NCBI GenBank assembly: GCA_963377175.1
Contig: CAUJNA010003797.1
Location: forward strand, 287,577 to 351,576
Reading direction: 5' to 3'
Length of the DNA stretch: 64,000 nucleotides
Origin: Effrenium voratum
Taxonomy: Eukaryota > Sar > Dinophyceae > Suessiales > Symbiodiniaceae
In this document: positions 1-11,393 of the stretch, piece after piece
Layout of the letters: each line of letters begins with the position of its first letter
Numbering within the stretch: the stretch's first letter is position 1
Notes under the pieces: model-generated
Seen by the model: the letters and a program-made list of their open reading frames with translations, nothing else
Databases searched by the model: none
What the model was told of the DNA's origin: nothing
Made by a program: the position numbers and the translations under genes

Positions 1-260
1 GCCCTCTTGTCGTTTACCTTTAAAATGGTCTCCCCACAAGGCTGAAAGGCATGAACTCAGAGATTGAGCTAGTGGTTGTCTTTGTTTTGCCTCAGACATC
101 CAGAAGCCTAGGTTTGTCTGAAAAGCCCGCACAAAGTCAGACTTCTTGCTAGTTGGGTAAAACCGTCCTGCCCCCAAACAGTTGAAAGTTGAGTTCGGTC
201 GAACCAACATGTCAAGAAGCTAGGCGCAACCTCCCCCCCGCCCCCCCGCCCCCCCCCGGC

Positions 261-351
261 CTCTCCATCTCCGAGGCCATGTGCTCGATGCCGTCCTCTG
301 GGGTCTTGTTGGCAGCACGGCCCGTGTTGGAGTAAATGATCTCAGCGTCAA
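261..351 (-). CDS. Candidate internal exon, unknown protein
   Basis: On the minus strand this stretch reads DAEIIYSNTGRAANKTPEDG and continues with HMASEMER. About 85% of its codons end in G or C, while the flanks are poly-C/G or T-rich. An AG lies just before it (352-353) and a possible GC donor just after (259-260). The segment is acidic and looks like folded protein. I do not recognise the family. It would be the most 3' exon of the minus-strand block seen here. Confidence 0.5.
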
Positions 352-375
352 CTCGCGAGTCGCGAGTCGCGAGTC
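350..375. repeat. GCGAGTC 7-mer microrepeat
   Basis: Three to four head-to-tail copies of GCGAGTC directly upstream (minus sense) of the candidate exon at 261-351, covering its likely 3' splice site. Confidence 0.8.
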
Positions 376-582
376 TTTTTTTTGCCGTGGGGAAGAACAG
401 TGTGGCTTGTGAACAAAGGTGAAAAGGAAACTCCTGGTTCGGGATGCACTTGGTGCCCCAAAAGGATGGATGTGTGAGGTCCAAACTCGTAACTCTGGGG
501 GGAATCGTGCTGAGCGCCTCTCACAACAGGTCGATCTGCTAACCTGGACAACTGTTTGCGATCCACCCCCCCCTCCTCCAAA

Positions 583-660
583 ACCTGAGGGAAGGGAAGA
601 CCTGAGGGAAGACCTGAGGGAAGACCTGAGGGAAGACAAAAGGAGAACCTGAGGGAAGAC
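583..660. repeat. 12-bp minisatellite (GACCTGAGGGAA)
   Basis: About six copies of a 12-mer, GACCTGAGGGAA, with one interrupted by an AAAAGGAG insertion. Short open frames through it (DLRE repeats) are by-products of the 12-bp period. Confidence 0.9.
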
Positions 661-821
661 CCCGAGACCCGAAGGGCCTTGGATGGGCCTCGCATCCTGC
701 CAAACCAAAGTGGTTGGCCACAGCCCGTTGAAACATCGGACTCTGCCCACAACCACTCTGCCCGTGACAAAGCCCTCAACCAAAAACCATTCTAAGATAC
801 CAAAAAAAGAAAAACAAGGGA

Positions 822-894
822 TGGGTGGGAACTGAGATCCCTCGGGCTACGGTCTTGTCTTTCAATCATAACTATTCAACCGCTAGGCACCCAC
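822..894 (-). pseudogene. Possible tRNA-like sequence
   Basis: On the minus strand the ends can pair over six of seven positions (TGGGTGC with the TCCCACCCA side). A TAGCGGTTGAATAG stretch resembles a pol III A box, and GGGA-TCTCAGT-TCCC resembles a T arm with a 7-nt loop. The anticodon stem pairs poorly, so it is at best a decayed tRNA or SINE head. Confidence 0.25.
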
Positions 895-1514
895 GACTTA
901 GCTTGATTGGTGAGCGGTGATCCAGAATGTTGTATTTTGGCCCCTCCAGAGGATTCCTTATCCATTCTTTTCACAGCCAGCTGCTTGCTTCTGTTTTGGA
1001 AAACAGGATCCATGGGGAAAAAAGAACTGGGGGGTCAGTGATGCATTGTCTTTCCGCAGGCCTGCAGATGGCAAGTCGATCGTGGCTTGCGTGAGAACAG
1101 TTTCTATGGCCCCTGCTCTTTGCTGGGCAAAGCGTGGCACGGATTGGTCCAAGCCCCAAAAAGCTGACTGATGAACGCGGTCACGGTGGACAACCTAACC
1201 TGTTTGGGTGCGTCTCGGGTTTTTTCCTAAAGTACAGGTAACTGATACAGATCCTTGTTGTCTTCAGAAGCAAGTCAAAGAGACATTCCAAAAAAGGTTA
1301 CACCTGACATCGTCATCTCGCCATCAAATTGAGATCCTGAAACAGGGGTGCCTCAATTTCTCTTTGGACGGGCCCCCCGGTTCCGGAATGGTTTGAACGC
1401 CTGTTTAAGCATCCTCCTTTTGGTTCCCTGAAAAGGTGGCCAGGGTATGGGTCGGTAGTCACTTTTGCCCCAACCCCGACTAGAAAGTGACCTAAAAGAA
1501 GCTGCAAAACGGAT

Positions 1515-1617
1515 GGAAGCCAAGACGCATGGCGCCCCAACACGTCTTTGCCCAAGCTCAGGAAGCAGTGGGACCTCAACGACCCGTGATCCACTCGCTC
1601 GCGCTCCTTCCGGACGC
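1515..1617 (-). CDS. Candidate internal exon, unknown protein
   Basis: Minus-strand frame VRKERERVDHGSLRSHCFLS then LGKDVLGRHASWLP; over 80% of codons end in G or C. An AG|G acceptor is at 1618-1619. The 3' border is not clear. Basic N-terminal half, no recognised domain. The plus strand is also open here, but with weaker third-position bias. Confidence 0.4.
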
Positions 1618-2118
1618 CTTTTTTTGGGATGGCTTCCTCGTCCACAAGTCATCTTCGCGGTGTTCTTCGTGGCTTAGGCTGTCTGACTTGTTTAGGGTCG
1701 TTGCCCTCGCCGACGAACTTTGGTACTGTGCTTCTTGTTTCTCAGTTGGGGGGTTGCCCGTCTTGCGAGCTTCCCGCGGACTCGTCGCCATGTCGAGGAC
1801 CAACAAATGCAGTTCTTTGCCAGGCATGTTAAGGGGGTATCGTGCAAGGGTATTCTTGTGAGTCCCCTATTGCAAGAAAGACTGAAACTAAAATTATTCA
1901 TTCCGTGTCATCAAAACCTTAACCCCGTACCTGCCCTCAATGTAAGAAATACCAACAGGATCCTAACCCATAAGCCCCAGAGGCACAACCTGGGCTGGCC
2001 AATCAATTCCTTGCGCTGGTCAAACATGGCTGGCCAATCCGAGCTCCCTTTCCATTATCCTGTTGTCGGGACTCAACTGAGGGGTGAAGTGGTCAACTGC
2101 GGGTTGACCTTCCGGATG

Positions 2119-2222
2119 TTGGGCATGAACCAGAAAAAGGACTCCCTTTGTGAATCCGTAGGGGATGGCTTTTCTCGGGGTCATTCCAATTCTCATTCCC
2201 TGTCTATCGACCCAGCGAGTTT
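2119..2222 (+). repeat. Dispersed repeat family A, copy 1
   Basis: About 105 bp of the form TTGGGCATGAACC...GACTCCCTTTG...GGGGTCATTCC...TCTCATTCCCTG...ATCGACCCAGC. The same ordered blocks recur at 22,442, 34,228 and 40,966, diverged but collinear. Confidence 0.8.
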
Positions 2223-3798
2223 ACTTTGGTGCCAACTGCGACGGGGAAGCCATCGCTGCGACCTCCGGGCCAAGGTGCCGGGGATCTTTGGCACAGGACC
2301 GGCAGCAGGGCAGCTTCGAGCCCTGAAGTCGGGCGAAAAGATGACCCCGCCGACTTTTAGTGCCACAAAGAAGTCCGGAGCCCCGAAGTTGGTCGGTATG
2401 AAGACAGCCATGTTGGGGACCGCTGTTTTGAGAAACCCCCACGTGGGGGAAAGCAGTTCGTATGGGTAGAATCTAGAAACCACAATCATAACCCGCTTGC
2501 GGGACTGCTAAGTAGCCTACTCCTTTCAGTTGCGAGGGAGAAAAAGGACTTGGCTCCCCCACGGGAAAAACGTAAAAACTGTAGAAATTGTGAGCAGAAA
2601 GAACACATCCTTTGGCTGATTGATTTCGAGCGGACACCCGAGAAAAGGAAAAAAGCCAAGCTGATCTTTATCAATGGTCATGTCAAGGTGCCATATTTGA
2701 AGGGGCAGAGCACTTAGCAAGCGTTTGGTAAACATGGTTGCTTACGACCAACCGGAAGACTTGCAACCACCCTACTCCAAGTACTGTCGGAACAAGGGAA
2801 AGATTCCGAAACCCATTCATGGCAACATCGGGAAAATCGAGCTTTGCTTGCCGACCCAAATTCCCAAGGAGATGGCCTAAAACAATAAGAAGTCTTCCTT
2901 TGGTCAATGTGATTGTTCATTCTCCCCAGCGGACACAATGCTTAAACTTGTTTAACTTAAACAATCAATTTCGTTCCAAATATAACAAAATTTGGGAACA
3001 AGCACCTCCATGCGACAGTGCTTCTCTATCAACCCACAAGGATGAAGCTCAAACATTATGGGTGATCTCAACCGCGGCTTCAAGGAAACATCGCTGGCTT
3101 GGCCCCACGAGTTCCTTCCCAACAGTTCTGAGGGTCCTGATTGAATCTTTCTGGCCGGGGAATACTGCTTCTCCCTGAAGCTCTTGAGAGGCAATGGTTT
3201 AACCACCCCGTCTAGGCACAGCTGATGTCTCTTCTGGAGAAACCCTGCTGAAATGGGAAGGATTCTTCGCAAGTGGCTGTATCTAACGTGGCTGCGCCAG
3301 ATCCGTTCGCGCAGAAGAGCAGCAGTTTATGTTTTGCGGAGTGGGCTATGCCCATGATTGAGCACACTCACTAAGTGTCCGGCCCCTGCAACTAGCGTCT
3401 CCCCAGCGCAAGCCGCTTCTTGGATCTGGAACTTGGCTTCGTGACCTACAAGGCCTAACCGTAGAAAACTTTCGGGTCAACCATTGGCCAACATGTGCCT
3501 AAGTAGCTGTCTTTTGCCAGGAACTCACTTCTGTTTTTCCAGGGAAAATCACACTAAAGGCCCATCCGTTGGACTCGTTTCCCCTTGAAACAAAGGCCTC
3601 TAAGTGGCCCCGAGTGGTTTTTTGGAGGTCGGTCTGATTTTCCAATTGAGTCACAATCAAAACCCGGTATTGAAATGGTCTACCCCCAACCATGCTTCAA
3701 GAATTAAGAAGGCGGATATCCGCAACTATTTCTGGCTGGGACTGCCCCCCTACTAAGCTTCATCACTCCCCGAATTTTGAGCAAGTGGCTCATTTGAC

Positions 3799-3891
3799 CT
3801 CCGACAGTCCGCCCCGAGTCGCCTGGACAAAGAGCTCCGGGGGCAAGTTGTGCTTCCGCCACTCCACGGTGCTCTTGATCTCCTTGAAGGC
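3799..3891 (-). CDS. Candidate exon (31 codons, phase 0-0)
   Basis: One of the best exons. Minus-strand reading AFKEIKSTVEWRKHNLPP, then ELFVQATRGGLSE, exactly 31 codons between an AG at 3,892-3,893 and a GT donor at 3,797-3,798 (GAG|GTCAAA). Over 85% of codons end in G or C; both neighbours fall to background. The helix-like pattern with WRK distantly recalls the N-terminal helices of CRAL-TRIO proteins, but that is a guess from one motif. It lies in the same orientation as the exons at 5.3-7 kb. Confidence 0.65.
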
Positions 3892-5305
3892 CTCGAGCGA
3901 ATCCAAAGTCCCATGGAACATCCAAGAGGTTCGGTCGCCTTCTCCTTCCATTCGCTTGAGCCCCCTGAAAAAAAAAGAGAAGCAAAACCATGTCCAGTAG
4001 TGAAATCAATTCCCTTTGAAGCCAAAAAGGGGGACAACGAAAAGATATTCATTTCAGCAAATGGAAGTCTCAGATGCGGAAGGAACCCCAAGGCAGAAGT
4101 GTGGCCCAATCACATAAGGCAAAAGTGTGGACGAAGAAATGGGCCGTTGGTCGACGTTTGGCCAGAAAACGCCAAATAAGAACTCCATGTAACATGCATC
4201 TTCGTATCCTCTTTCAATGATCAGCGGGGCCGACCCTTGGCAATTACGCATGTGCAGCTTCCCTTTTCGAACGGATGAGCAGCCTGGGGATGAGTGCAGC
4301 ATGCCTACCCTGCCACCTATGTTGCTTGCCAACAAAAAAAGCGGCAGAAACGCAGAAGATGTTATTCTTTGTTTAAAGGAGCAGGGACCCATTGGGGACC
4401 CCTTGGCGCCAAGTCCGACTTCTTTTTTTTCCGGGGCCTTGTTCACATCGCCATCAGTGTGGCAGAGATATCCTGAGCTCGAGGTGTCAGGTGTCTCAAG
4501 CCCACAGGCTTGGGGGACGGGTCCCAAGCCAAACCTGGCGGTCCTCTTGGACCTTTCGAAAGGGTATAACAGATCTGTGAAGTGCTTTCCTCAAGGGGAG
4601 CTTTCAGAGCATATGCTCAAGAAGGTTCCCCTCTTGGCATGGAAATGGACCAGGACCTTTTTTGCTGAAGCACGGTGATGGAGAAACCCCTGCACGACCT
4701 CGAAGCGATTGCACTTCTAGATCGCCGACCAGGTGTAATTAGTTGTGCTAAGACTGAGGTCTGAAGTTTGAGCTCATCCATTTTGGAGTTAGGGAACCTA
4801 AGGGCAGGCTTGGCATGGTCGGACAGGCCAAGTTGGCATCGGAGCTCATTCCAACTCATTGCCTATCGAACCACCCGCCACGGATCGGGCCTCGGCAAAT
4901 TGGGCTCGACTCTGTCACAGCTTTTGGTTGCAACAGATGCAAAAGTCTCCCTCCGTCCACCCTCCAAATCTCATTTTTTGCGAGAAGAAGCGTGGTCTCC
5001 TTTTGGTGGGGTGAAGATAGGGTGGAAAAGAGTGGGACCTACCTTGGCGATTCCGATGGGTTCGACTCCCTGGTTGAACGAAGGGAATATCGCAAGGCCG
5101 ATCTTTGTTGAAAAAACGAGCATGGGGGAGGTACCTGTTTTGACACTTTTGTGGCTGGGGAGAATGAGCATGAAGGGAATGAGGGTCCACACTTGGGCCC
5201 TTCCATGTTGAACAACCCCCACATGTTCAGTCAGAGTGATGGTGAATTTGGGTGAATTTGGGTGCAACAAGGACCCTACGAAGGCCTCTTTGTTGGCGAG
5301 GAAAC

Positions 5306-5426
5306 CCGGTGTCCAACGCGATCGAGGCGCTCATCAGCGTGGATGTGGAGTAGTAGCCCAACTCCCTGGCCTTCGCCACACGCCGCCGATGTCGGGCCGA
5401 GTTCGGGGACCGAACCAACAAACCCC
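5306..5426 (-). CDS. Candidate exon, unknown protein
   Basis: Minus strand: a pyrimidine-rich acceptor CCTTTTCCAG ends at 5,427, then GLLVRSPNSARHRRRVAKAR and ELGYYSTSTLMSASIALDTG, with a possible GT donor (GG|GTTTCC) at 5,304-5,305. Third positions are about 85% G/C. A basic linker is followed by a small-residue, Ser/Thr-rich stretch. It lies 112 bp downstream of the exon at 5,539-5,609, but the simplest joining of those borders is out of phase, so one border is wrong or an exon is missing. Confidence 0.55.
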
Positions 5427-5538
5427 CTGGAAAAGGTCCCCACTGGACCCCCCAAATGGCGGGGGGGGGGGGGTTCCAGGCACAGAATTGTCCCATCATT
5501 TCCCCAAACCCACGGAAAGGACTCAAAGACAGCAACAC

Positions 5539-5609
5539 CTGCGAAGGTTGCTCGCACTCGCCTCCGCCTCGTTCTGTGCCACGCGGCCCTTGATGATGTC
5601 CGCCTGCGA
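5539..5609 (-). CDS. Candidate exon, helical segment
   Basis: Minus strand: GTGAG acceptor at 5,610-5,611, then SQADIIKGRVAQNEAEASA..., ending CTTCGCAG|GTGTTG (GT donor at 5,537-5,538). About 90% of codons end in G or C. The residues would suit an amphipathic or coiled-coil helix. Family unknown. Confidence 0.6.
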
Positions 5610-6278
5610 CTCACGTCCCAAACGGCAGAAGTGCAAAGGGCGCGGGTATTGTCAAAATCGTTGACCGCAAAAGCTGCTGAGCCTCAAAGTCCAGATGCAA
5701 GTGGGGTTGAAGGAGTGGGTGTGAAATGATGCCGCAAACTAATTGTAAGAATGGCTCTGCTTAAACCAACCGAAAGACGTACTCTCAAGAAACGATACAC
5801 CCACTTGGGTGTTTCCCGAAATCTGCGCACGACCGTCTTCACATGCCCCCAAGTAAAGATGGGAACCCAGGATTACCATCATGAACGATTACCGGAAGGT
5901 CCCTTGCAGAGAAAGATGGTCCTCCAGTCAGGATCTATGTTAGGTGACCAACTAGGTGGGAAACTCATAGACGTGAGCTGGAAGCTGGACTCTGCTTTGA
6001 AATATCTGCGTCTCGTTCGATCCGGGCAAGCTTAGAAGCACAGAATCCCCGTGGCTTTAGGAAGTGGGAAAGTCGGGGGAGTTCTGGGCCTGAGGGTCCT
6101 TTGAGTCACTCACCGAAAAGTTAACCCCCACTTGCCTGTCGGAAGGAATGCTAACCCTGCGAATGCTGACCCCAAATGAATCTGATGGGTCATTAAAGGG
6201 AACCTGGGGGGCTCTGTGAATAGACAAAATCCCAATTGAAGGTGTATAAACCAGTAGTTGTAGGCTTGTGGGATACTC

Positions 6279-6312
6279 ACACACACACACATACAAACAC
6301 ACACGCACACAC
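6279..6312. repeat. (CA)n microsatellite
   Basis: Imperfect CA dinucleotide tract with AC/AT interruptions. Confidence 0.95.
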
Positions 6313-6656
6313 CTCTCCTTCTCAACAAGTCTATGAGAAGTGGCAAAACCATGAAGGGCCAGTTCGCCCTTTCAAGTCCCTTGGAACCAAAAGGTTAAAA
6401 AGGGAAGATGCGCCAGCTGCATGCGTATGTGTCCCAAAAAGAATTGGACCAGGGCCTCAGACTGGCCTATTCCTGCCGGCTTGCCTTACATCCAGGTCCT
6501 CCAGTACAGAGATTAGACGAAGGGTACCCTTTTTTTCCAAACTCTGTTTTAGTCGGGGAACCCTCCCAAAAAAAACGGGGGTGAGAAAGGGCACTGGAGT
6601 TTTAGGCATCCAAAACAAGGGGCCCAAAAAGACCTGAAAGCCTTCGAAAAACTCAC

Positions 6657-6737
6657 CAAGCCGTGGAGCTCTTGTAAGCCCCCGAAGTGCCCGCGGGGCC
6701 CCTCTTTTTCGTTGCCCCCAATCCCCCTGGCAAGTTC
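6657..6737 (-). CDS. Candidate exon (27 codons, phase 0-0) with GTGAGT donor
   Basis: Minus strand reading ELARGIGGNEKEGPRGHFGG then LQELHGL, ending at a consensus donor TTG|GTGAGT (6,651-6,656). It can begin after AAAAAG at 6,738-6,739, giving exactly 27 codons. The next exon upstream (6,923-6,961) also ends in phase 0, so the two can be joined in frame across a 185-bp intron beginning GA. No domain recognised. Confidence 0.55.
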
Positions 6738-6922
6738 CTTTTTACACGAGGCGCAATGAAACCACACCCTCATTCCAACAATGGAAGAGGACGATCGGGG
6801 GGTCCCCCAAAAGGACAGTGCGCTTCTTGAAAACCCTCCCATCGGCTTCCATGATTCTTGGAGGGAGGGTAGATCCATCCATTTCTGCCCGCGAAAATCG
6901 GACGGATTCTCATTCGGCCGTC

Positions 6923-6961
6923 CTGCAGCTTCGCCCTCAAAGCCTCCACGCTGTCCTTGGC
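6923..6961 (-). CDS. Candidate micro-exon AKDSVEALRAKLQ
   Basis: Thirteen codons on the minus strand between CGCCAG (acceptor) and CAG|GACGGC, which would be a GA donor. Nearly all codons end in G or C. The residues look like a coiled-coil helix. Phase 0 at both ends and in frame with the exon at 6,657-6,737. Confidence 0.5.
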
Positions 6962-7596
6962 CTGGCGTTTGCGTGAAAAAGCTCCGGGAGGACACGTTTC
7001 GACACGGGCAACCTGATTGGCAAACGCTAAAACCAGGCCTTACGTGGGCAGTGTGTTTTGCATGGGCTCAGTACCCCCAAAAGGGGAGTTTTAAGTGAAG
7101 GCCAAAGGCAAAGCCATTTTCAGGCTCCCCGTTGACACACAAATCATCTCAACTCGCCTTGGCAAACAAAGGCCCCGCGCAACCGGAGACCCCACATCAA
7201 GTCTCCTATGCGCCCAAGCTATAAAACATCAGCCCACCAAAAGGACATCTGCCAAATCCACTCACAAAAGGTGATATTCAAAGCCACCCAGCAAGATGAA
7301 ATTCCGTTGGGCCCAAACGGGCCATGTCAAAAAAAGAACTGTGCGTTGATCATGGAGTGCCTGGCTTGCTCAACAAATTGGTGGCCTTTCGGCAAAAACA
7401 TCCAAAGAAAAGCAGCAACGGTTGCCATGCTCCCAAACGGATCCATGTGAGGGTCAAAATGGCCCCCCCTCCCCCAATTATAGGTGGTGTTCCTAGGGCG
7501 AAATGTCGCGTACCCCGTTGCAACCACGAGACCTGGGGCGCCCGAGAGAAACCAAAGGAGATGCCCCATGTCGGCAAAACCCCCATTGAACAAAGC

Positions 7597-7639
7597 CTGG
7601 CGGCTCAAAGGCATCCAGCGACGGCATGGGACCCCAAAG
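7597..7639 (-). CDS. Weak candidate exon
   Basis: Minus-strand LWGPMPSLDAFEPP between AAGTCAG and CCAG|GC (a possible GC donor). The third-position bias is present but the island is short. Kept only because it fits the orientation of its neighbours. Confidence 0.3.
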
Positions 7640-8101
7640 CTGACTTGGGACTTGTGGGTTGGATTTATGCCCACCACCAACCTGTGAGGCTGAGGGTGTT
7701 CCAACCATTCATGTCAACTTTGGAGAAATCCGGAGGCCAAGATTGAGTTACAATCGATTCATTGTGCGTCGCTCGGAATTAGCACTCGTTCGTGTATGGC
7801 TTGGTTCGCCCACCAAAGCCAAGGTTGTAAGTCGCCTTTCAGCGGGTTTGACGTACCGAATCGCCCATTTAGGTATTGGGCACAAAGAGGCTGAATCACT
7901 ACACACATGATTCTCGAATGAGCACTTGATTTGGTGCACCAATGGAATTCTCAAGAAAGGGAATGACTCACCCCCTAACCACTGCGGGGATTTAATTTGG
8001 GATCAAAAGGTGGTAACCATTGGTTGGGAAACCACCAAACAAATTGGATCTTTCCATTCAAAAAAGCTACCCATGGTCCAAACTGGGGGCCCTTTACTTG
8101 G
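7640..8101. other. Non-coding stretch leading into the satellite
   Basis: No exon-like bias seen. The last 35 bp (about 8,067-8,101, ending ACTGGGGGCCCTTTAC) match, with few changes, the sequence just after the satellite at 11,282-11,317. The array therefore sits between two copies of the same short sequence. Confidence 0.6.
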
Positions 8102-11100
8102 TTGACGTTGGAAGGGGAGCAAAAAATCAAAATTTAGCAGTTAAGTGGGGATTTCCCACTAAAACATAATAAAGCAAACATGGAAAAACTGGCTTTCCAC
8201 TCACAAAAGCTACCCATGGTTGACGTTGGAAGGGGAGCAAAATATACATTGTTTAGCAGTTAAGTGGGGATGTCCCACTAAAACATAATAAAGCAAAAAT
8301 GGGAAAAATGGCTTTCCACTCACAAAAGCTACCCATGGTTGACGTTGGAAGGGGAGCAAAATATACATTGGTTAGCAGTTAAGTGGGGATGTCCCACTAA
8401 AACATAACAAAGCAAAAATGGGAAAAATGGTTTCCACTCACAAAAGCTACCCATGGTTGACGTTGGAAGGGGAGCAACATATACATTGTTTGGCAGTTAA
8501 GTGGGGATGTCCCACTAAAACATAATAAAGCAAAAATGGGGAAAATGGTCTTCCACTCACAAAAGCTACCCATGGTTGACGTTGGAAGGGGAGCAAAATA
8601 TACATTGTTTAGCAGTTAAGTGGGGATGTCCCACTAAAACATAATAAAGCAAAAATGGGAAAAATGGCTTTCCACTCACAAAAGCTACCCATGGTTGACG
8701 TTGGAAGGGGAGCAAAATATACATTGTTTAGCAGTTAAGTGGGGATGTCCCACTAAAACATAATAAAGCAAAAATGGGAAAAATGGTTTCCACTCACAAA
8801 AGCTACCCATGGTTGACGTTGGAAGGGGAGCAAAATATACATTGTTTAGCAGTTAAGTGGGGATGTCCCACTAAAACATAATAAAGCAAAAATGGGAAAA
8901 ATGGTTTCCACTCACAAAAGCTACCCATGGTTGACGTTGGAAGGGGAGCAAAATATACATTGTTTAGCAGTTAAGTGGGGATTTCCCACTAAAACATAAT
9001 AAAGCAAAAATGGGAAAAATGGTCTTCCACTCACAAAAGCTACCTATGGTTGACGTTGGAAGGGGAGCAAAATATACATTGTTTAGCAGTTAAGTGGGGA
9101 TGTCCCACTAAAACATAATAAAGCAAAAATGGGAAACATGGTTTCCACTCACAAAAGCTACCCATGGTTGACGTTGGAAGGGGAGCAAAATATACATTGT
9201 TTAGCAGTTAAGTGGGGATTTCCCACTAAAACATAATAAAGCAAAAATGGGAAAAATGGTCTTCCACTCACAAAAGCTACCCATGGTTGACGTTGGAAGG
9301 GGAGCAAAATATACATTGTTTAGCAGTTAAGTGGGGATTTTCCACTAAAACATAATAAAGCAAAAATGGGGAAAATGGTCTTCCACTCACAAAAGCTACC
9401 CATGGTTGACGTTGGAAGGGGAGCAAAATATACATTGTTTGGCAGTTAAGTGGGGATTTTCCACTAAAACATAATAAAGCAAAAATGGGGAAAATGGTCT
9501 TCCACTCACAAAAGCTACCTATGGTTGACGTTGGAAGGGGAGCAAAATATACATTGTTTAGCAGTTAAGTGGGGATGTCCCACTAAAACATAATAAAGCA
9601 AAAATGGGAAAAATGGTCTTCCACTCACAAAAGCTACCCATGGTTGACGTTGGAAGGGGAGCAAAATATACATTGTTTAGCAGTTAAGTGGGGATGTCCC
9701 ACTAAAACATAATAAAGCAAAAATGGGAAAAATGGTTTCCACTCACAAAAGCTACCCATGGTTGACGTTGGAAGGGGAGCAAAATATACATTGTTTAGCA
9801 GTTAAGTGGGGATGTCCCACTAAAACATAATAAAGCAAAAATGGGAAAAATGGTTTCCACTCACAAAAGCTACCCATGGTTGACGTTGGAAGGGGAGCAA
9901 AATATACATTGGTTAGCAGTTAAGTGGGGATGTCCCACTAAAACATAACAAAGCAAAAATGGGAAAAATGGTTTCCACTCACAAAAGCTACCCATGGTTG
10001 ACGTTGGAAGGGGAGCAACATATACATTGTTTAGCAGTTAAGTGGGGATTTCCCACTAAAACATAATAAAGCAAAAATGGGGAAAATGGTCTTCCACTCA
10101 CAAAAGCTACCCATGGTTGACGTTGGAAGGGGAGCAAAATATACATTGTTTAGCAGTTAAGTGGGGATGTCCCACTAAAACATAATAAAGCAAAAATGGG
10201 GAAAATGGTCTTCCACTCACAAAAGCTACCCATGGTTGACGTTGGAAGGGGAGCAAAATATACATTGGTTAGCAGTTAAGTGGGGATGTCCCACTAAAAC
10301 ATAACAAAGCAAAAATGGGAAAAATGGTTTCCACTCACAAAAGCTACCCATGGTTGACGTTGGAAGGGGAGCAAAATATACATTGGTTAGCAGTTAAGTG
10401 GGGATGTCCCACTAAAACATAATAAAGCAAAAATGGGAAAAATGGTTTCCACTCACAAAAGCTACCCATGGTTGACGTTGGAAGGGGAGCAAAATATACA
10501 TTGTTTAGCAGTTAAGTGGGGATGTCCCACTAAAACATAACAAAGCAAAAATGGGAAAAATGGTTTCCACTCACAAAAGCTACCCATGGTTGACGTTGGA
10601 AGGGGAGCAAAATATACATTGGTTAGCAGTTAAGTGGGGATGTCCCACTAAAACATAACAAAGCAAAAATGGGAAAAATGGTTTCCACTCACAAAAGCTA
10701 CCCATGGTTGACGTTGGAAGGGGAGCAACATATACATTGTTTAGCAGTTAAGTGGGGATTTCCCACTAAAACATAATAAAGCAAAAATGGGGAAAATGGT
10801 CTTCCACTCACAAAAGCTACCCATGGTTGACGTTGGAAGGGGAGCAAAATATACATTGTTTAGCAGTTAAGTGGGGATGTCCCACTAAAACATAACAAAG
10901 CAAAAATGGGAAAAATGGTTTCCACTCACAAAAGCTACCCATGGTTGACGTTGGAAGGGGAGCAAAATATACATTGTTAGCAGTTAAGTGGGGATGTCCC
11001 ACTAAAACATAATAAAGCAAAAATGGGAAAAATGGTTTCCACTCACAAAAGCTACCCATGGTTGACGTTGGAAGGGGAGCAAAATATACATTGTTTAGCA

Positions 11101-11281
11101 GTTAAGTGGGGATGTCCCACTAAAACATAATAAAGCAAAAATGGGGAAAATGGTCTTCCACTCACAAAAGCTACCCATGGTTGACGTTGGAAGGGGAGCA
11201 AAATATACATTGTTTAGCAGTTAAGTGGGGATTTTCCACTAAAACATAATAAAGCAAAAATGGGGAAAATGGTCTTCCAGC
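8102..11281. repeat. 118/119-bp satellite array, about 27 copies
   Basis: Head-to-tail units starting TTGACGTTGGAAGGGGAGCA and ending CTCACAAAAGCTACCCATGG. Starts fall 118 or 119 bp apart (for example 8,220, 8,339, 8,457, 8,576, 8,695, 8,813). The 1-bp variation is GGTTTCC versus GGTCTTCC or GGCTTTCC. Units are nearly identical; substitutions recur in particular unit combinations. Each contains GTGGGGATGTCCCAC, a short hairpin. The minus-strand frame MGSFCEWKPFF... inside it is a repeat by-product, not a gene. It lies between minus-strand exon candidates at 11,330 and 7,597, so probably within an intron or between two genes. Confidence 0.98.
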
Positions 11282-11329
11282 CACCCATGATCCAAACTGG
11301 GTGCCCTTTCAGGGAACAAACAAATCAAC

Positions 11330-11393
11330 CGCTCGGCTCGCTTGCTGTCGGCTTCCCGGCCTTCTCCATCCGCGCCTTGAAGCTGGTCAAGAT
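11330..11393 (-). CDS. Candidate exon next to the satellite
   Basis: Minus strand: GCCGTCAG acceptor (11,394-11,395), then ILTSFKARMEKAGKPTASEP, and either a GT donor (GAGCG|GTTGAT) or a TGA stop two codons later. About 85% of codons end in G or C. Basic, helix-forming. The satellite begins about 50 bp downstream in transcription order, so this is either the exon before a satellite-filled intron or a gene's last exon. Confidence 0.55.

Noticed and set aside
10817..11059. 80-codon frame with internal peptide repeat
   Set aside because: Wholly inside the 118-bp satellite; the peptide repeat is the DNA repeat.
8102..11281. CRISPR-like regular array
   Set aside because: The whole 118-bp unit repeats; there are no short repeats with unique spacers.
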